From the NCBI GenBank assembly GCA_946407715.1, contig CAMJPH010000001.1, forward strand, positions 1 through 64,000: a stretch of DNA of 64,000 nucleotides. The letters are read 5' to 3'. Both the position numbers and the translations under genes were made by a program. A model generated the notes under the pieces. It was not told where the DNA came from. It ran no database searches and worked only from the letters and a program-made list of their open reading frames with translations. Shown one piece after another: positions 17,364 through 25,919 of this stretch (positions are counted from its first letter, which is position 1; every line of letters starts with the position of its first letter). The stretch is from an uncultured Bacteroidales bacterium. GTDB taxonomy: Bacteria; Bacteroidota; Bacteroidia; Bacteroidales; WCHB1-69.

Positions 17364-18527
17364 TTACAAGTCCTTTCGCCAGACCATCTTGTTCACCACG
17401 CCCACGTAGCTTTGGATGATGCGGACAACTTTGGTGGAAACATTCTCGTCCACGTAGTCTGGGACCGGGATGCCGTGGTAGCCGTCTTTGATGAGACTTA
17501 CCGCCACATCGACGCTCTGCAACAAACCTACCGTGTCGATGCCGCTCAGCACGAAACAACCTTTGTCTAATGCCTCGGGGCGCTCGGTGCTCGTGCGGAT
17601 GCAGACCGCCGGGAAGGGATGCCCCACGCTGGTGAAGAAGGAGCTTTCCTCTGGCAACGTGCCACTATCGCTGACCACGCAGAAGGCATTCATCTGCAAG
17701 CAGTTGTAATCGTGGAAACCGAGGGGTTCGTGCCGGACAACACGCTTGTCCAACTGGAAACCGCTGGCCTCCAAACGTTTTCTCGAACGTGGGTGACAGC
17801 TGTAGAGTATCGGCATGTCATACTTCTCAGCCATCTTGTTAATGGCAGTGAACAACGACATAAAGTTCATCTCCATGTCGATATTCTCCTCGCGGTGGGC
17901 ACTCAACAAGATGTACTTGCCCTTCTCCAGCCCTAACCGCTGGTGGATGTCGCTGGATTCAATCTCCACCAAGTTGTTGTGTAGCACCTCAGCCATAGGC
18001 GAACCCGTGACATAGGTACGCTCTTTCGGAAGACCCGTATCTGCCAGATAGCGACGGGCGTGCTCGCTATAGGCCATGTTCACATCGCTGATGATATCGA
18101 CGATGCGACGGTTGGTCTCCTCGGGCAAACATTCATCCTTGCAGCGGTTGCCGGCCTCCATGTGGAAGATCGGGATATGCAGACGCTTGGCACCAATTAC
18201 ACTCAGACAGCTGTTAGTATCGCCCAAAACCAATACGGCATCTGGTTTCAACTCCACCATCAATTGGTAACTCTTTGCGATGATATTGCCCATTGTCTCG
18301 CCCAAGTCGCTACCGACCGCATCCATATAAACTTCAGGGTCGGCGAGCTTCAGATCCTTGAAGAAAACGCCATTGAGATTGTAGTCGTAGTTCTGACCAG
18401 TATGGGCCAGGATAGTATCAAAGTACTGGCGGCACTTGTTAATCACTGCTGCCAAACGGATGATCTCGGGACGGGTACCCACGATGATTAAAATCTTTAA
18501 TTTCCCGTTATCTTGAAATTTTGCCAT
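17364..18527 (-). CDS. capG: CapG: UDP-N-acetyl-L-fucosamine synthase (WecB-like 2-epimerase)
   Basis: A 387-residue enzyme of the UDP-GlcNAc 2-epimerase fold. Motifs include VGTRPEIIRLAAVI near residue 15, VLGDTNSCLS, FHMEAGNRCKDECLPEETNR and SDSGTLPEE. The CDECLPEETNR version is typical of FnlC/WbjD/CapG rather than WecB itself. It inverts C2 of UDP-N-acetyl-L-pneumosamine to give UDP-L-FucNAc, in the cytoplasm. It lies between capE and capF on the minus strand. Confidence 0.92.
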   Translation of the reverse strand: MAKFQDNGKLKILIIVGTRPEIIRLAAVINKCRQYFDTILAHTGQNYDYNLNGVFFKDLKLADPEVYMDAVGSDLGETMGNIIAKSYQLMVELKPDAVLVLGDTNSCLSVIGAKRLHIPIFHMEAGNRCKDECLPEETNRRIVDIISDVNMAYSEHARRYLADTGLPKERTYVTGSPMAEVLHNNLVEIESSDIHQRLGLEKGKYILLSAHREENIDMEMNFMSLFTAINKMAEKYDMPILYSCHPRSRKRLEASGFQLDKRVVRHEPLGFHDYNCLQMNAFCVVSDSGTLPEESSFFTSVGHPFPAVCIRTSTERPEALDKGCFVLSGIDTVGLLQSVDVAVSLIKDGYHGIPVPDYVDENVSTKVVRIIQSYVGVVNKMVWRKDL

Positions 18528-18587
18528 ACCAAATTAAAATTATGAGTTTAAGATGTACCTCTTGAACCCTTGAACTTCTTGAACTAT

Positions 18588-19634
18588 TTACACTAGATTT
18601 GGGATTCCGTTCAATTCGTTCTGGATGTACTCCAAAGAAGAGATTTTTGCCTTAGTTTCTTCGAGGTTCAGACGATAGGTATTGTCGCTGTTGAACTCCT
18701 CGATGGTAGCCCGCTTGGTGTCGCCCTCCTTGAAGTACTTATCGTAGTTGAGGTCACGATTGTCGGCGGGCACGCGGTAGAAGTTGCCCATGTCCTCGGC
18801 CTTGGCGCACTCCTCCTTGGTGAGCAGGGTTTCGTACATCTTCTCGCCGTGACGGATGCCGATCACTTTGATTTCCTCTTTCTTGCCGCCAAAGAGCTCG
18901 CACACGGCCTCAGCCTGGGTCTGGATGGTGCAGGCGGGAGCTTTTTGGACAAGAATATCGCCATTCTGACCATGCTCAAAGGCAAACAACACGAGATCAA
19001 CAGCCTCCTCAAGCGACATGATGAAGCGAGTCATCTTGGGCTCGGTGAGGGTGATGGGATTGCCCTTGCGGATCTGGTCAATCCAAAGAGGGATGACGCT
19101 GCCGCGCGAGCACATCACATTGCCGTAGCGGGTGCAGCAGATCTTGGTATCGCCACTGAGACGGCTCTTGGCCACGGCGATCTTCTCCTCGATGGCCTTG
19201 GTAATGCCCATAGCGTTGATGGGATAGGCGGCCTTGTCGGTGGAGAGGCAAATCACGCACTTCACGCCGGCGTTGATCGAGGCATCCAGCACATTGTCCG
19301 TTCCGATGACGTTGGTCTTTACGGCCTCCATCGGGAAGAACTCGCAGGAGGGAACTTGTTTGAGGGCTGCCGCATGGAAGACATAGTCCACACCCTGCAT
19401 AGCGTATTTCAGTGTCGATTTGTTGCGCACATCGCCTATGTAGAACTTGATTTTGTTGGCCACCTCGGGCATCCGGGCCTGGAAGTCGTGGCGCATATCG
19501 TCCTGTTTCTTCTCGTCGCGGGAGAAGATGCGGATTTCACCAACATCTGTTCTCAGAAAACGGTTTAAAACAGCATTGCCAAAACTGCCGGTACCTCCTG
19601 TGATGAGGAGGGTTTTGTCTTTAAATACGGACAT
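18588..19634 (-). CDS. capE: CapE: UDP-GlcNAc 4,6-dehydratase/5-epimerase
   Basis: A 348-residue SDR enzyme of the FlaA1/CapE group. It has TGGTGSFGNAVLNRF at residues 11-25, FHAAALKQVPSCEFFPMEA in the active-site region and a C-terminal part typical of FnlA/WbjB/CapE. It starts UDP-L-FucNAc synthesis by dehydrating and C5-epimerising UDP-GlcNAc. This activity could also feed other 2-acetamido-2,6-dideoxy sugars. It is followed by capG and capF on the same strand. GC content here looks clearly higher than in the 23-28 kb region. Confidence 0.93.
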   Translation of the reverse strand: MSVFKDKTLLITGGTGSFGNAVLNRFLRTDVGEIRIFSRDEKKQDDMRHDFQARMPEVANKIKFYIGDVRNKSTLKYAMQGVDYVFHAAALKQVPSCEFFPMEAVKTNVIGTDNVLDASINAGVKCVICLSTDKAAYPINAMGITKAIEEKIAVAKSRLSGDTKICCTRYGNVMCSRGSVIPLWIDQIRKGNPITLTEPKMTRFIMSLEEAVDLVLFAFEHGQNGDILVQKAPACTIQTQAEAVCELFGGKKEEIKVIGIRHGEKMYETLLTKEECAKAEDMGNFYRVPADNRDLNYDKYFKEGDTKRATIEEFNSDNTYRLNLEETKAKISSLEYIQNELNGIPNLV

Positions 19635-19724
19635 GATATTCTAAATGTTTAAATTGTTATATTCGTTATTTTATATTTCATCCCTCATATCTCTTACTTC
19701 ATACTTCCGCCCTCAGGCTTCGTC

Positions 19725-20081
19725 TCACTTCACATAATATCCACCCGTCTTATCCGAGTCACGGTACTCAATCAAATCTATTTTCTTCAAAGCTGCCAGC
19801 TGTTTCCATACTGTTGATTTGGATTTCCCTCTTATTTCTGCAACTTGACCAATCTTGATTCCAGGATTATTGAGAACAATCAAATAAACATCTTTAAGTA
19901 CACCTTCCAGAGATTTTACACCACCATTTATATCACCACAATGACTAATCTCTGCAACCAGTTTTCTATACTCCTTCGACATTGACAGCTTACCCCTCTT
20001 CGACCGTAAGATGATTCCTTCATTCACCAGTTCATCAATCGTCGAAGTCTTCACTTTTCCAGGCACTTCAAGCTGTGCCAT
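19725..20081 (-). CDS. Small winged-helix protein, possibly a gene fragment
   Basis: A 118-residue frame. The C-terminal half (about 60-118) reads as a winged helix-turn-helix, with NNPGIKIGQVAEIRGKSKST and ending in TGGYYVK. Such ends are common at the C-terminus of AlbA_2-type ATP-binding regulators. The frame starts inside the 3' end of the wbuC remnant and overlaps it in another frame, and there is no recognisable N-terminal domain. It may therefore be the tail of a larger gene joined to the decayed wbuC by a deletion, or a small regulator. I cannot tell which. Confidence 0.45.
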   Translation of the reverse strand: MAQLEVPGKVKTSTIDELVNEGIILRSKRGKLSMSKEYRKLVAEISHCGDINGGVKSLEGVLKDVYLIVLNNPGIKIGQVAEIRGKSKSTVWKQLAALKKIDLIEYRDSDKTGGYYVK

Positions 20082-20371
20082 TGGCCTTTCTCTATATTCA
20101 GCACAACCCCACCGGGTACCATATCGATGGTGTCGTTGAGGTTGCCGTGGTCGTCTTAGAAGTATTCCTAGAAATGTCCGCGGACGCAGACGCAGGTCTC
20201 GCTGGAGCCGAGGTGGCGGTGGATGAGCATCACGGTGCTGGGCTCGATGGCGTTGAGCATGCGCTGGGAGTTGTCCTCGAGGCTGTTGCGGAGATCGAGG
20301 TTGCAGCGCAGACGGGGTGAGGCCTTGGCCTTGGCTGATAAATCGTCTAATAGTATCTTATCTATGATCAT
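20051..20371 (-). pseudogene. wbuC: WbuC-family cupin, interrupted by two in-frame stops
   Basis: From ATG 20371 the frame reads as a WbuC-family cupin (LLDDLSAKAKASPRLRCNLD, then RMLNAIEPSTVMLIHRH with metal-binding histidines). It hits TAG at 20168-20170 and TAA at 20156-20158. In the same frame, reading then continues as cupin sequence (DDHGNLNDTIDMV, then GQWHSLKCLE) to a stop at 20051-20053. No frameshift is needed, only two nonsense codons. WbuC accompanies FnlABC in FucNAc-containing O-antigen loci, which fits capE/G/F next door. Its role is unclear even in intact loci. Confidence 0.8.
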
Positions 20372-20673
20372 AAAACCTTGAACTTTGTTCACAACTAACT
20401 GTAAACCATAAACTTTATAAATCCCCTACCTCGTGGCCAAATCAAATAGCTGCAAAAGCGCGAAGTCTCTATGAATGTTGCAAAACGGTGTTCACCGGAA
20501 ACTTACGTTAATTCGTGTTGGTGAGTGAATGTTGGTTTTTTCATGTTGGTTATTTCATGTTAACACGAAGTAATCAACAGCCGCAGGCTCACCAACAGCG
20601 AAGCTCACTATCTGGTTACAAAAGTGCGAAGTCTTCAAAAATGCTGCAAGACGGCTTTCCCCGTAAACGTACA
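20372..20673. other. 302-bp gene-free region with nested repeats
   Basis: This stretch between the wbuC remnant and the HNH gene holds no convincing frame. It has two imperfect direct copies of an approximately 55-bp sequence (about 20452-20510 and 20617-20675) sharing GCGAAGTCT, ATG-TGCAA-ACGG and GTAAAC/GGAAAC-type segments. Between them lie competing inverted repeats. TGTTGGTGAG at 20516-20525 can pair with CTCACCAACA at 20588-20597. TTCGTGTT at 20512-20519 can pair with AACACGAA at 20562-20569. Confidence 0.75.
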
Positions 20674-21660
20674 TTACATCTCCCCTTTTGCTTGCCGCCA
20701 CATATCCTGCATAAACTTTGCCATCGGGCGTTTCTCTATCTCATCCAGCTCGGTATAGTTTCCCATCCACAACCTTTTCAAGTAATCGGAACCTCTATTA
20801 CCAAGGAATTTAAAATTCGTGGGATCCATGTAATACGGCTCTTCGTAGGCTTTATCATACACTTCTTGCACCACATCGCCATGACGGCCATAAAGCGATT
20901 TCAAATGAAAAGTATCCCTGTACTCCTCAAACTCTGCCTTGTTAACACCTGCTTCTGGAACTAGTTCTATCTCCACCTCGTCATTTACCCTTGCAGCCGT
21001 ATAAGGTCCCAACGGGTCGGTCAGTTCAAAGTGGAATTGTTTATGAATATCCGAATAATAGGGATGATATGCCAATGACAAGGCTTTGGCTGATTTTCCT
21101 TGATTGCATACGGCACAAGAGGGTATGAGGTTATAAAACGACATGCTCAGCATTGGATAGTGCAACTTGTCATAAAAGTGGTCGAACTGAAATCTTGTTA
21201 TTCCCGCCACTTTTGTTTTCCGTTTCAGCTGAATATTTTCATTGGCATACAGTGTGTAGTGCATATTGCAATAGGGACAAGTCTTAACATTCAACCGCCT
21301 TGCAACCTCCACTAACACCGATCCCCTATGATTTGAATAGTTGAAAGCTTCCAGAATAGCCTTTCCCAATGCTGTACTCTTCCATTGCTTGGTGGGCTTT
21401 TCATAAAACCTGTCCTTGTATTTGGTATCAAAATACTTGGCTATTTTGTTCAGCCAAAACACATTTGCCGTTAAAAGAGTGTGCAAATGCTCTTTAATCT
21501 TAGTGGCCACTGGCTGATCTGCCGCATCCAGTGTTGGAATCTTATTCTCAAGCGCCACCTTGATTTCGTCCTCAATTTCATCAATCAGATAATCCCGGAT
21601 ACTATCCAGGCTGCGACTCTCACCATCTACGCCCAATCTATCCCCTGCTATCTTATTCAT
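20674..21660 (-). CDS. HNH endonuclease of a Septu-like defence pair (PtuB-like)
   Basis: A 328-residue protein. The middle (about 125-193) is an HNH nuclease with structural zinc cysteines CPYC and CAVC, the FDHFYDK strand carrying the catalytic His, and CAVCNQGKSAKA. The start overlaps the stop of the ATPase gene upstream by 8 nt. An ATPase followed by an HNH protein is the arrangement of the Septu anti-phage system (PtuA then PtuB), and similar pairs are associated with some retrons. No reverse transcriptase is present. It is longer than most PtuB proteins. The immune function is inferred from architecture. Confidence 0.8.
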   Translation of the reverse strand: MNKIAGDRLGVDGESRSLDSIRDYLIDEIEDEIKVALENKIPTLDAADQPVATKIKEHLHTLLTANVFWLNKIAKYFDTKYKDRFYEKPTKQWKSTALGKAILEAFNYSNHRGSVLVEVARRLNVKTCPYCNMHYTLYANENIQLKRKTKVAGITRFQFDHFYDKLHYPMLSMSFYNLIPSCAVCNQGKSAKALSLAYHPYYSDIHKQFHFELTDPLGPYTAARVNDEVEIELVPEAGVNKAEFEEYRDTFHLKSLYGRHGDVVQEVYDKAYEEPYYMDPTNFKFLGNRGSDYLKRLWMGNYTELDEIEKRPMAKFMQDMWRQAKGEM

Positions 21661-23404
21661 TCTTAGTCCTCCTTCTTGCCTTCAATTCTTGAATCATCGC
21701 TTCATGATAAGCTATTTCAGAGTCAATATTTTTAGACGCAATCCTTCTCAGCAAATAATCCCTTATCCGTAAATCCCCAGTCAACGCTATAGTCTTCCTG
21801 GTGTTAACAGTAACCTCGTCCTCTTCAATGTCTTTTACCACTTGGTTTAGTTTCTTTTGAGCAAAAGCTCCTATTAAACCATTTTTCATGAAGAAAGCTC
21901 TGCGATAGAGGTTAAACACATTCTCGCCAAAAGTTTCTTTCTCATCAGAAACAATAACAGCAGATTTCCCGTTTTCTCTATTCAAGAAGTTTACACAACA
22001 AGCAGGAACATCACTAAGGATAATGGGGGAATGGGACGTAATCACAATCTGGAAATCAACCCCACCCTTCACACGCATATAGTGAATGAACTCATTCAAA
22101 ATCCTTACATATTGCATTTGTAGTTTCGGATGATAACCAATCTCCGCCTCATCAAGCAGCAAAAGTCGGGGAGACTCAATATTCCCAAAACGCTTTGGAG
22201 CAATGGAAATGCCATAATTCAGTCTCGACAGCAAGTTTAACAGTTCAAGCTCTCCTGAACTCAGAAAGGTGTTTTCGTACAAATTATGGCTATAGATAAA
22301 ATCAAAAAATCTGGCAGTTAAAAAATACTGGCTATTTATAACTTCTTCCAATAAAGATCGTAGTCTGTCTTTATCCTTTTGAACGTCAAGATAGAACGAA
22401 CCGCTCCCCTCGTCAAAATCACAGATTGCCACCATCTTTTTCACTACATATAGCAGCGATCCAAGAGCTTTATATGTCTCGGCAGCCATTTTACGTTCCT
22501 TGACATAGTTTGTTAAAGCATTAACAATACCATAATTTTTTGGTGCCTTAACCCAATCATTTAGAAGCATCAACAAATCACTTTGATTACCCTTTCCTTC
22601 CGCAATAAGATTGATGATGTCATAATAGACGATACGCTCTATAGATTTTTCCTTGATATCGACTGAAGTCAATTGTTCTCTTGGAATCTCAATTTTATCA
22701 AAGCGACTAATCCTCCCAAGTTTTATGGCATTCCATCCACCCCTGTTGGGAGCAAATTGCACAAATTTTGGCAATTGTATTGTTTTTAACAGCTCACTTA
22801 AGCCATCCAGTGCAAGTATCTCACATATACGATAGTTGTTTTGGGCGAAATAGGCCAAAAGGTAGTTGTACAAGGGCTCGCTCAAATGCAGGGAATCAAT
22901 ATTTGAATAGTCTTGCAAATCTTTAACGAGTAGCCAGGCATCCGAAGCCTCGTAACTTCCTGCAAGTTCCATTTCCCCATCCACTCCCATATACGGCTGA
23001 AAATGCCCGGAATAATAAAAAGTTTCTAATGAAAATCTTCTGGATTCTGGATGTAAAACAATTCCTTCACCGGCCACCACTTTAATGTTCGTGGTGTTAT
23101 ATATATACAGTTCCCCATTTTGTTCATAAACAATCAGCACCTTCAAATCTTCGTTTCTTGGGTAACCCTCTACAAACAAGTGTTTCAACAACCGAAGAAC
23201 GGTGGTCTTCCCGCTTCCGTTGACACCAATAATCGCAGTGAGTGAATAGATGCCCTGCTCCCAAAAGTCAGCGGGGATTGTATCGTTACGCCTGATGATC
23301 AGTGTATTTCCATCCGAAATGGAGAATGAATATCGGTGATCGAATGAAAAACCGATATTCTGCAATACGTCAAAGGAAGTTGTGTACAAATAGGATAAAT
23401 GCAT
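21653..23404 (-). CDS. SMC/ABC-like ATPase of a Septu-like defence pair (PtuA-like)
   Basis: A 583-residue AAA_15/AAA_21-type ATPase. Walker A is GVNGSGKTT at residues 60-68, an ABC signature-like SSGELELLN lies near 380, and Walker B is LLLLDEAEIGYHP near 412, followed by a SHSPIIL switch His. I prefer the ATG at 23404 (MHLSYLY) over an upstream GTG at 23410. These ATPases pair with HNH nucleases (PtuB) and are thought to sense phage and control the nuclease. The 240-bp gap upstream shows no clear TAnnTTTG box. Placement inside a capsule locus is unusual. Confidence 0.82.
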   Translation of the reverse strand: MHLSYLYTTSFDVLQNIGFSFDHRYSFSISDGNTLIIRRNDTIPADFWEQGIYSLTAIIGVNGSGKTTVLRLLKHLFVEGYPRNEDLKVLIVYEQNGELYIYNTTNIKVVAGEGIVLHPESRRFSLETFYYSGHFQPYMGVDGEMELAGSYEASDAWLLVKDLQDYSNIDSLHLSEPLYNYLLAYFAQNNYRICEILALDGLSELLKTIQLPKFVQFAPNRGGWNAIKLGRISRFDKIEIPREQLTSVDIKEKSIERIVYYDIINLIAEGKGNQSDLLMLLNDWVKAPKNYGIVNALTNYVKERKMAAETYKALGSLLYVVKKMVAICDFDEGSGSFYLDVQKDKDRLRSLLEEVINSQYFLTARFFDFIYSHNLYENTFLSSGELELLNLLSRLNYGISIAPKRFGNIESPRLLLLDEAEIGYHPKLQMQYVRILNEFIHYMRVKGGVDFQIVITSHSPIILSDVPACCVNFLNRENGKSAVIVSDEKETFGENVFNLYRRAFFMKNGLIGAFAQKKLNQVVKDIEEDEVTVNTRKTIALTGDLRIRDYLLRRIASKNIDSEIAYHEAMIQELKARRRTKNE

Positions 23405-23650
23405 ATTCACTTTATCAAATCAGGTGTTTTTCTCCCCTATTTCGACCAAAACAAGTATATGACTTAAACAGAGTTATCTCGACTTAGTAGTTGCCATACA
23501 TGTTGTTTAATATCTATACTTCGTATAAAGTATTGTATAAGTGCGATTTAAAATGTATATTCTTCCATAAAACTTACATTCTCTTTTCTTCGTTGCTTAT
23601 CTTCAATCGAAAAAGCCAACCCCATTGTCTTATCAACTTGAGATAGAAAA

Positions 23651-24733
23651 CTAAAAAAGAATCGAATTACAACACCCAAATCTTATACGCCAATTTGCCA
23701 TATTTGCCATGTCGGGGTATTGTCCTAATTTATCCTTGAATCCCATTTGCATTTTACCATGATTCGTAAACCAACACTCCCGCAACTCGCTGCATGTTCT
23801 TGTGCTGTTTGTAACAGTACGCATATAATAACACTTTTTCCCGAAAGTTGAATATGCCAACAAATTAATGTCTGTCTCCGTTAGTTCCTCGTCCACACTT
23901 GCCCATTCACATAATGTTCCTATTATCATTTCACTTGACACGTCATCCCTAAGCCTCTCTTTCGTAAAGAGAAAACCAATTGGTTTATCCCTTTTATAAA
24001 TGGAATAGAACGACTGTTTGTCATGTGGTTTACCAGTAAGATTGTATTTCAAATTCCATTTCAGCCAAGCATTGTCATGTAGTTCAGCGTACTTGTGTCC
24101 GTCATTCGTGCACATGTCTCCCGCCCAGTCTGGAATGCCGTCCTCTTTTTTTAGACAATACTTCTTTTTTAACCTCTTTATTCTTGCTTTAGTTGGAACA
24201 TTCAAGATCCCAAGAAAAACATCGCTCAAACCTGAACATATTTTCAACGGCAAACCTTTCAACCCTCGACACGCAAATGCCGATTCTACATTAATTAATT
24301 TTATCATTTCGGGGAAATAAAACAACGTGCAATCGTTTTTCTTCATTATAGAATCACATGCATCCGACAACAATGAGCAAAGGAATAACGGATATTCATC
24401 ATTCTCCAATGAGTAATTGGCGATTTTGGTCCCCATGCCTTTCCCGCGTTGACTCTCATGAACCTCGATACTTCCAAACGATTGAGCATCAACAACATCG
24501 TCTCCTCTTTTGACTTTTGTCCCATATAATAAACTTCGACCTACAACTATACCGTCATTCACAATAAGAAGAACCGCAGTTTTAGAAGCGTCTGTATAAT
24601 TTGGGTTTTGGAAGAATGTTTGTCTGACATTTGCATCCACAAAAGATGCAATGCCATACTTGTCATCATCAGTCAACCAACTGTCTTCTTCCAATTGACC
24701 ATAAGATATTTTCTTTAAAATAACTACGCTCAT
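23651..24733 (-). CDS. GNAT-fold acyltransferase-like protein
   Basis: A 360-residue protein using ATG 24733 (MSVVILKK). A longer frame would need a TTG start. Around residue 100 it has SFGSIEVHESQRGKGMGTKI, the acyl-CoA-binding pattern of GNAT acetyltransferases. The C-terminal half may be a second GNAT-like lobe with weak similarity. In this locus it would most simply acylate an amino sugar or an amino acid. It lies upstream of the Septu-like pair and 46 nt after the first ATP-grasp repeat gene. The substrate cannot be named. Confidence 0.65.
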   Translation of the reverse strand: MSVVILKKISYGQLEEDSWLTDDDKYGIASFVDANVRQTFFQNPNYTDASKTAVLLIVNDGIVVGRSLLYGTKVKRGDDVVDAQSFGSIEVHESQRGKGMGTKIANYSLENDEYPLFLCSLLSDACDSIMKKNDCTLFYFPEMIKLINVESAFACRGLKGLPLKICSGLSDVFLGILNVPTKARIKRLKKKYCLKKEDGIPDWAGDMCTNDGHKYAELHDNAWLKWNLKYNLTGKPHDKQSFYSIYKRDKPIGFLFTKERLRDDVSSEMIIGTLCEWASVDEELTETDINLLAYSTFGKKCYYMRTVTNSTRTCSELRECWFTNHGKMQMGFKDKLGQYPDMANMANWRIRFGCCNSILF

Positions 24734-24779
24734 TGTTAAATCATGATGTTTGAAGAAATGAAGCAAATACTTAGCTCTG

Positions 24780-25895
24780 TTATAATACCCTACTTAACAG
24801 TCTTGCCTTCTTATCGAACACTTCCGCAATAATCTCTTGAGTCATATCACCAAAAACAGGGCCATTGCACTGCTGGTGGAATGAGAGGCCGCTCATCGAA
24901 AGGTTCTTTTCAATTAATAGTGGGTCGCCCTCTGCATCAATAGCAAAATCCCATGAGATAAGTTTGGAAAAGTTTACCAAGCGATTGTGTAACGTTTCTG
25001 CAAGCTTTACCACCTTATCGAAGTTTGGTACATAGTGGCCTTTGAACAGTACACCCGTAGTTGGATGACATTCAAACTTTTCACCAGAATAATTATACGC
25101 AACTTTTTTTAGATTACCTGTTTTATCCACACCCACATATAACCCACCTGCGGTAGCATTGTCCACTCTATTACCGCCAGCACCCATTCTCACAATAGTC
25201 GACAACTCTTTGGCCTCACCATTATGGAAGAATGTCATCATACGAATTGTGTTTATCGAATTTGGATAAATCGAGGCAATTTGTTCGTGCTGTGTGGCGA
25301 ATCTCTGTACAATACAATTTTTGAACGAATCAACGTATTTGACAAACTCATCAAATTTTTCCGTTTCCCCAGCCTTATATATTAGAACACCCCTACCCGA
25401 CCCAGTGCCAATTGACGGTTTTGCAACATAACTACAATCTGGCGAAAGTCTATCGTGCAGTTCATTGATGGATATTATCTTGTAGTTCTCATCCAATACT
25501 CCTCCCCCTATGTTTCGTGCAACAGTAATAGGTTGTTTGACATCGTAAAAGAACAAGCTATTGAAGTTTTTATCCTCAATTGTGAGAGCACCCCAGTAGT
25601 CATTGTATTTCATATCCACAATACTAAAAAAGAGATTACCAGGGAAATACAGAGGAGTCCATGCTCGCCCTTCCTCATTAAAAAGGTTATAGTAAGCGAA
25701 CCAGATATCATCCACATGAATTCCCTTCCATACCTCATCCACCATTTGCCTTTGCTCTTTTGTCAGCGATGGTATCGTAACCCCTAAATCATGGCAAGCC
25801 TTTATGTCATGTTTCATGTGTGCCCAGATTGCTTTTGCACGTCTACACCTTTCGTGAAATATTTTTCCGTCTGTTATTATTGAACTTATACTCAT
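24780..25895 (-). CDS. Sugar-transfer-associated ATP-grasp protein, tandem copy 1
   Basis: A 371-residue protein of the capsule-associated ATP-grasp type (ATPgrasp_ST-like). It has YVAKPSIGTGSGRGV in the ATP-binding lobe, SINTIRMMTF, VRMGAGGNRVDNATAGG and SWDFAIDAEGDPLLIEKN with the metal-binding acidic residues. The two genes upstream encode close paralogues. This copy carries a short N-terminal insertion (KACHDLG) not seen in the others. Family members are found in polysaccharide loci but their acceptors are poorly known. I infer ligation of an amino acid or other acid to a sugar. Confidence 0.8.
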   Translation of the reverse strand: MSISSIITDGKIFHERCRRAKAIWAHMKHDIKACHDLGVTIPSLTKEQRQMVDEVWKGIHVDDIWFAYYNLFNEEGRAWTPLYFPGNLFFSIVDMKYNDYWGALTIEDKNFNSLFFYDVKQPITVARNIGGGVLDENYKIISINELHDRLSPDCSYVAKPSIGTGSGRGVLIYKAGETEKFDEFVKYVDSFKNCIVQRFATQHEQIASIYPNSINTIRMMTFFHNGEAKELSTIVRMGAGGNRVDNATAGGLYVGVDKTGNLKKVAYNYSGEKFECHPTTGVLFKGHYVPNFDKVVKLAETLHNRLVNFSKLISWDFAIDAEGDPLLIEKNLSMSGLSFHQQCNGPVFGDMTQEIIAEVFDKKARLLSRVL

Positions 25896-25919
25896 TCTAA
25901 TACTTCTTTTATTGTTCGT

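Noticed and set aside
20674..23404. Retron with ATPase and HNH effectors
   Set aside because: No reverse transcriptase and no msr/msd-like non-coding RNA is seen near the ATPase/HNH pair.
23518..23543. Sequence resembling a loxP half site (ACTTCGTATA with partial dyad)
   Set aside because: Only one arm matches well and the second arm is poor. There is no recombinase gene nearby. AT-rich chance similarity is more likely.
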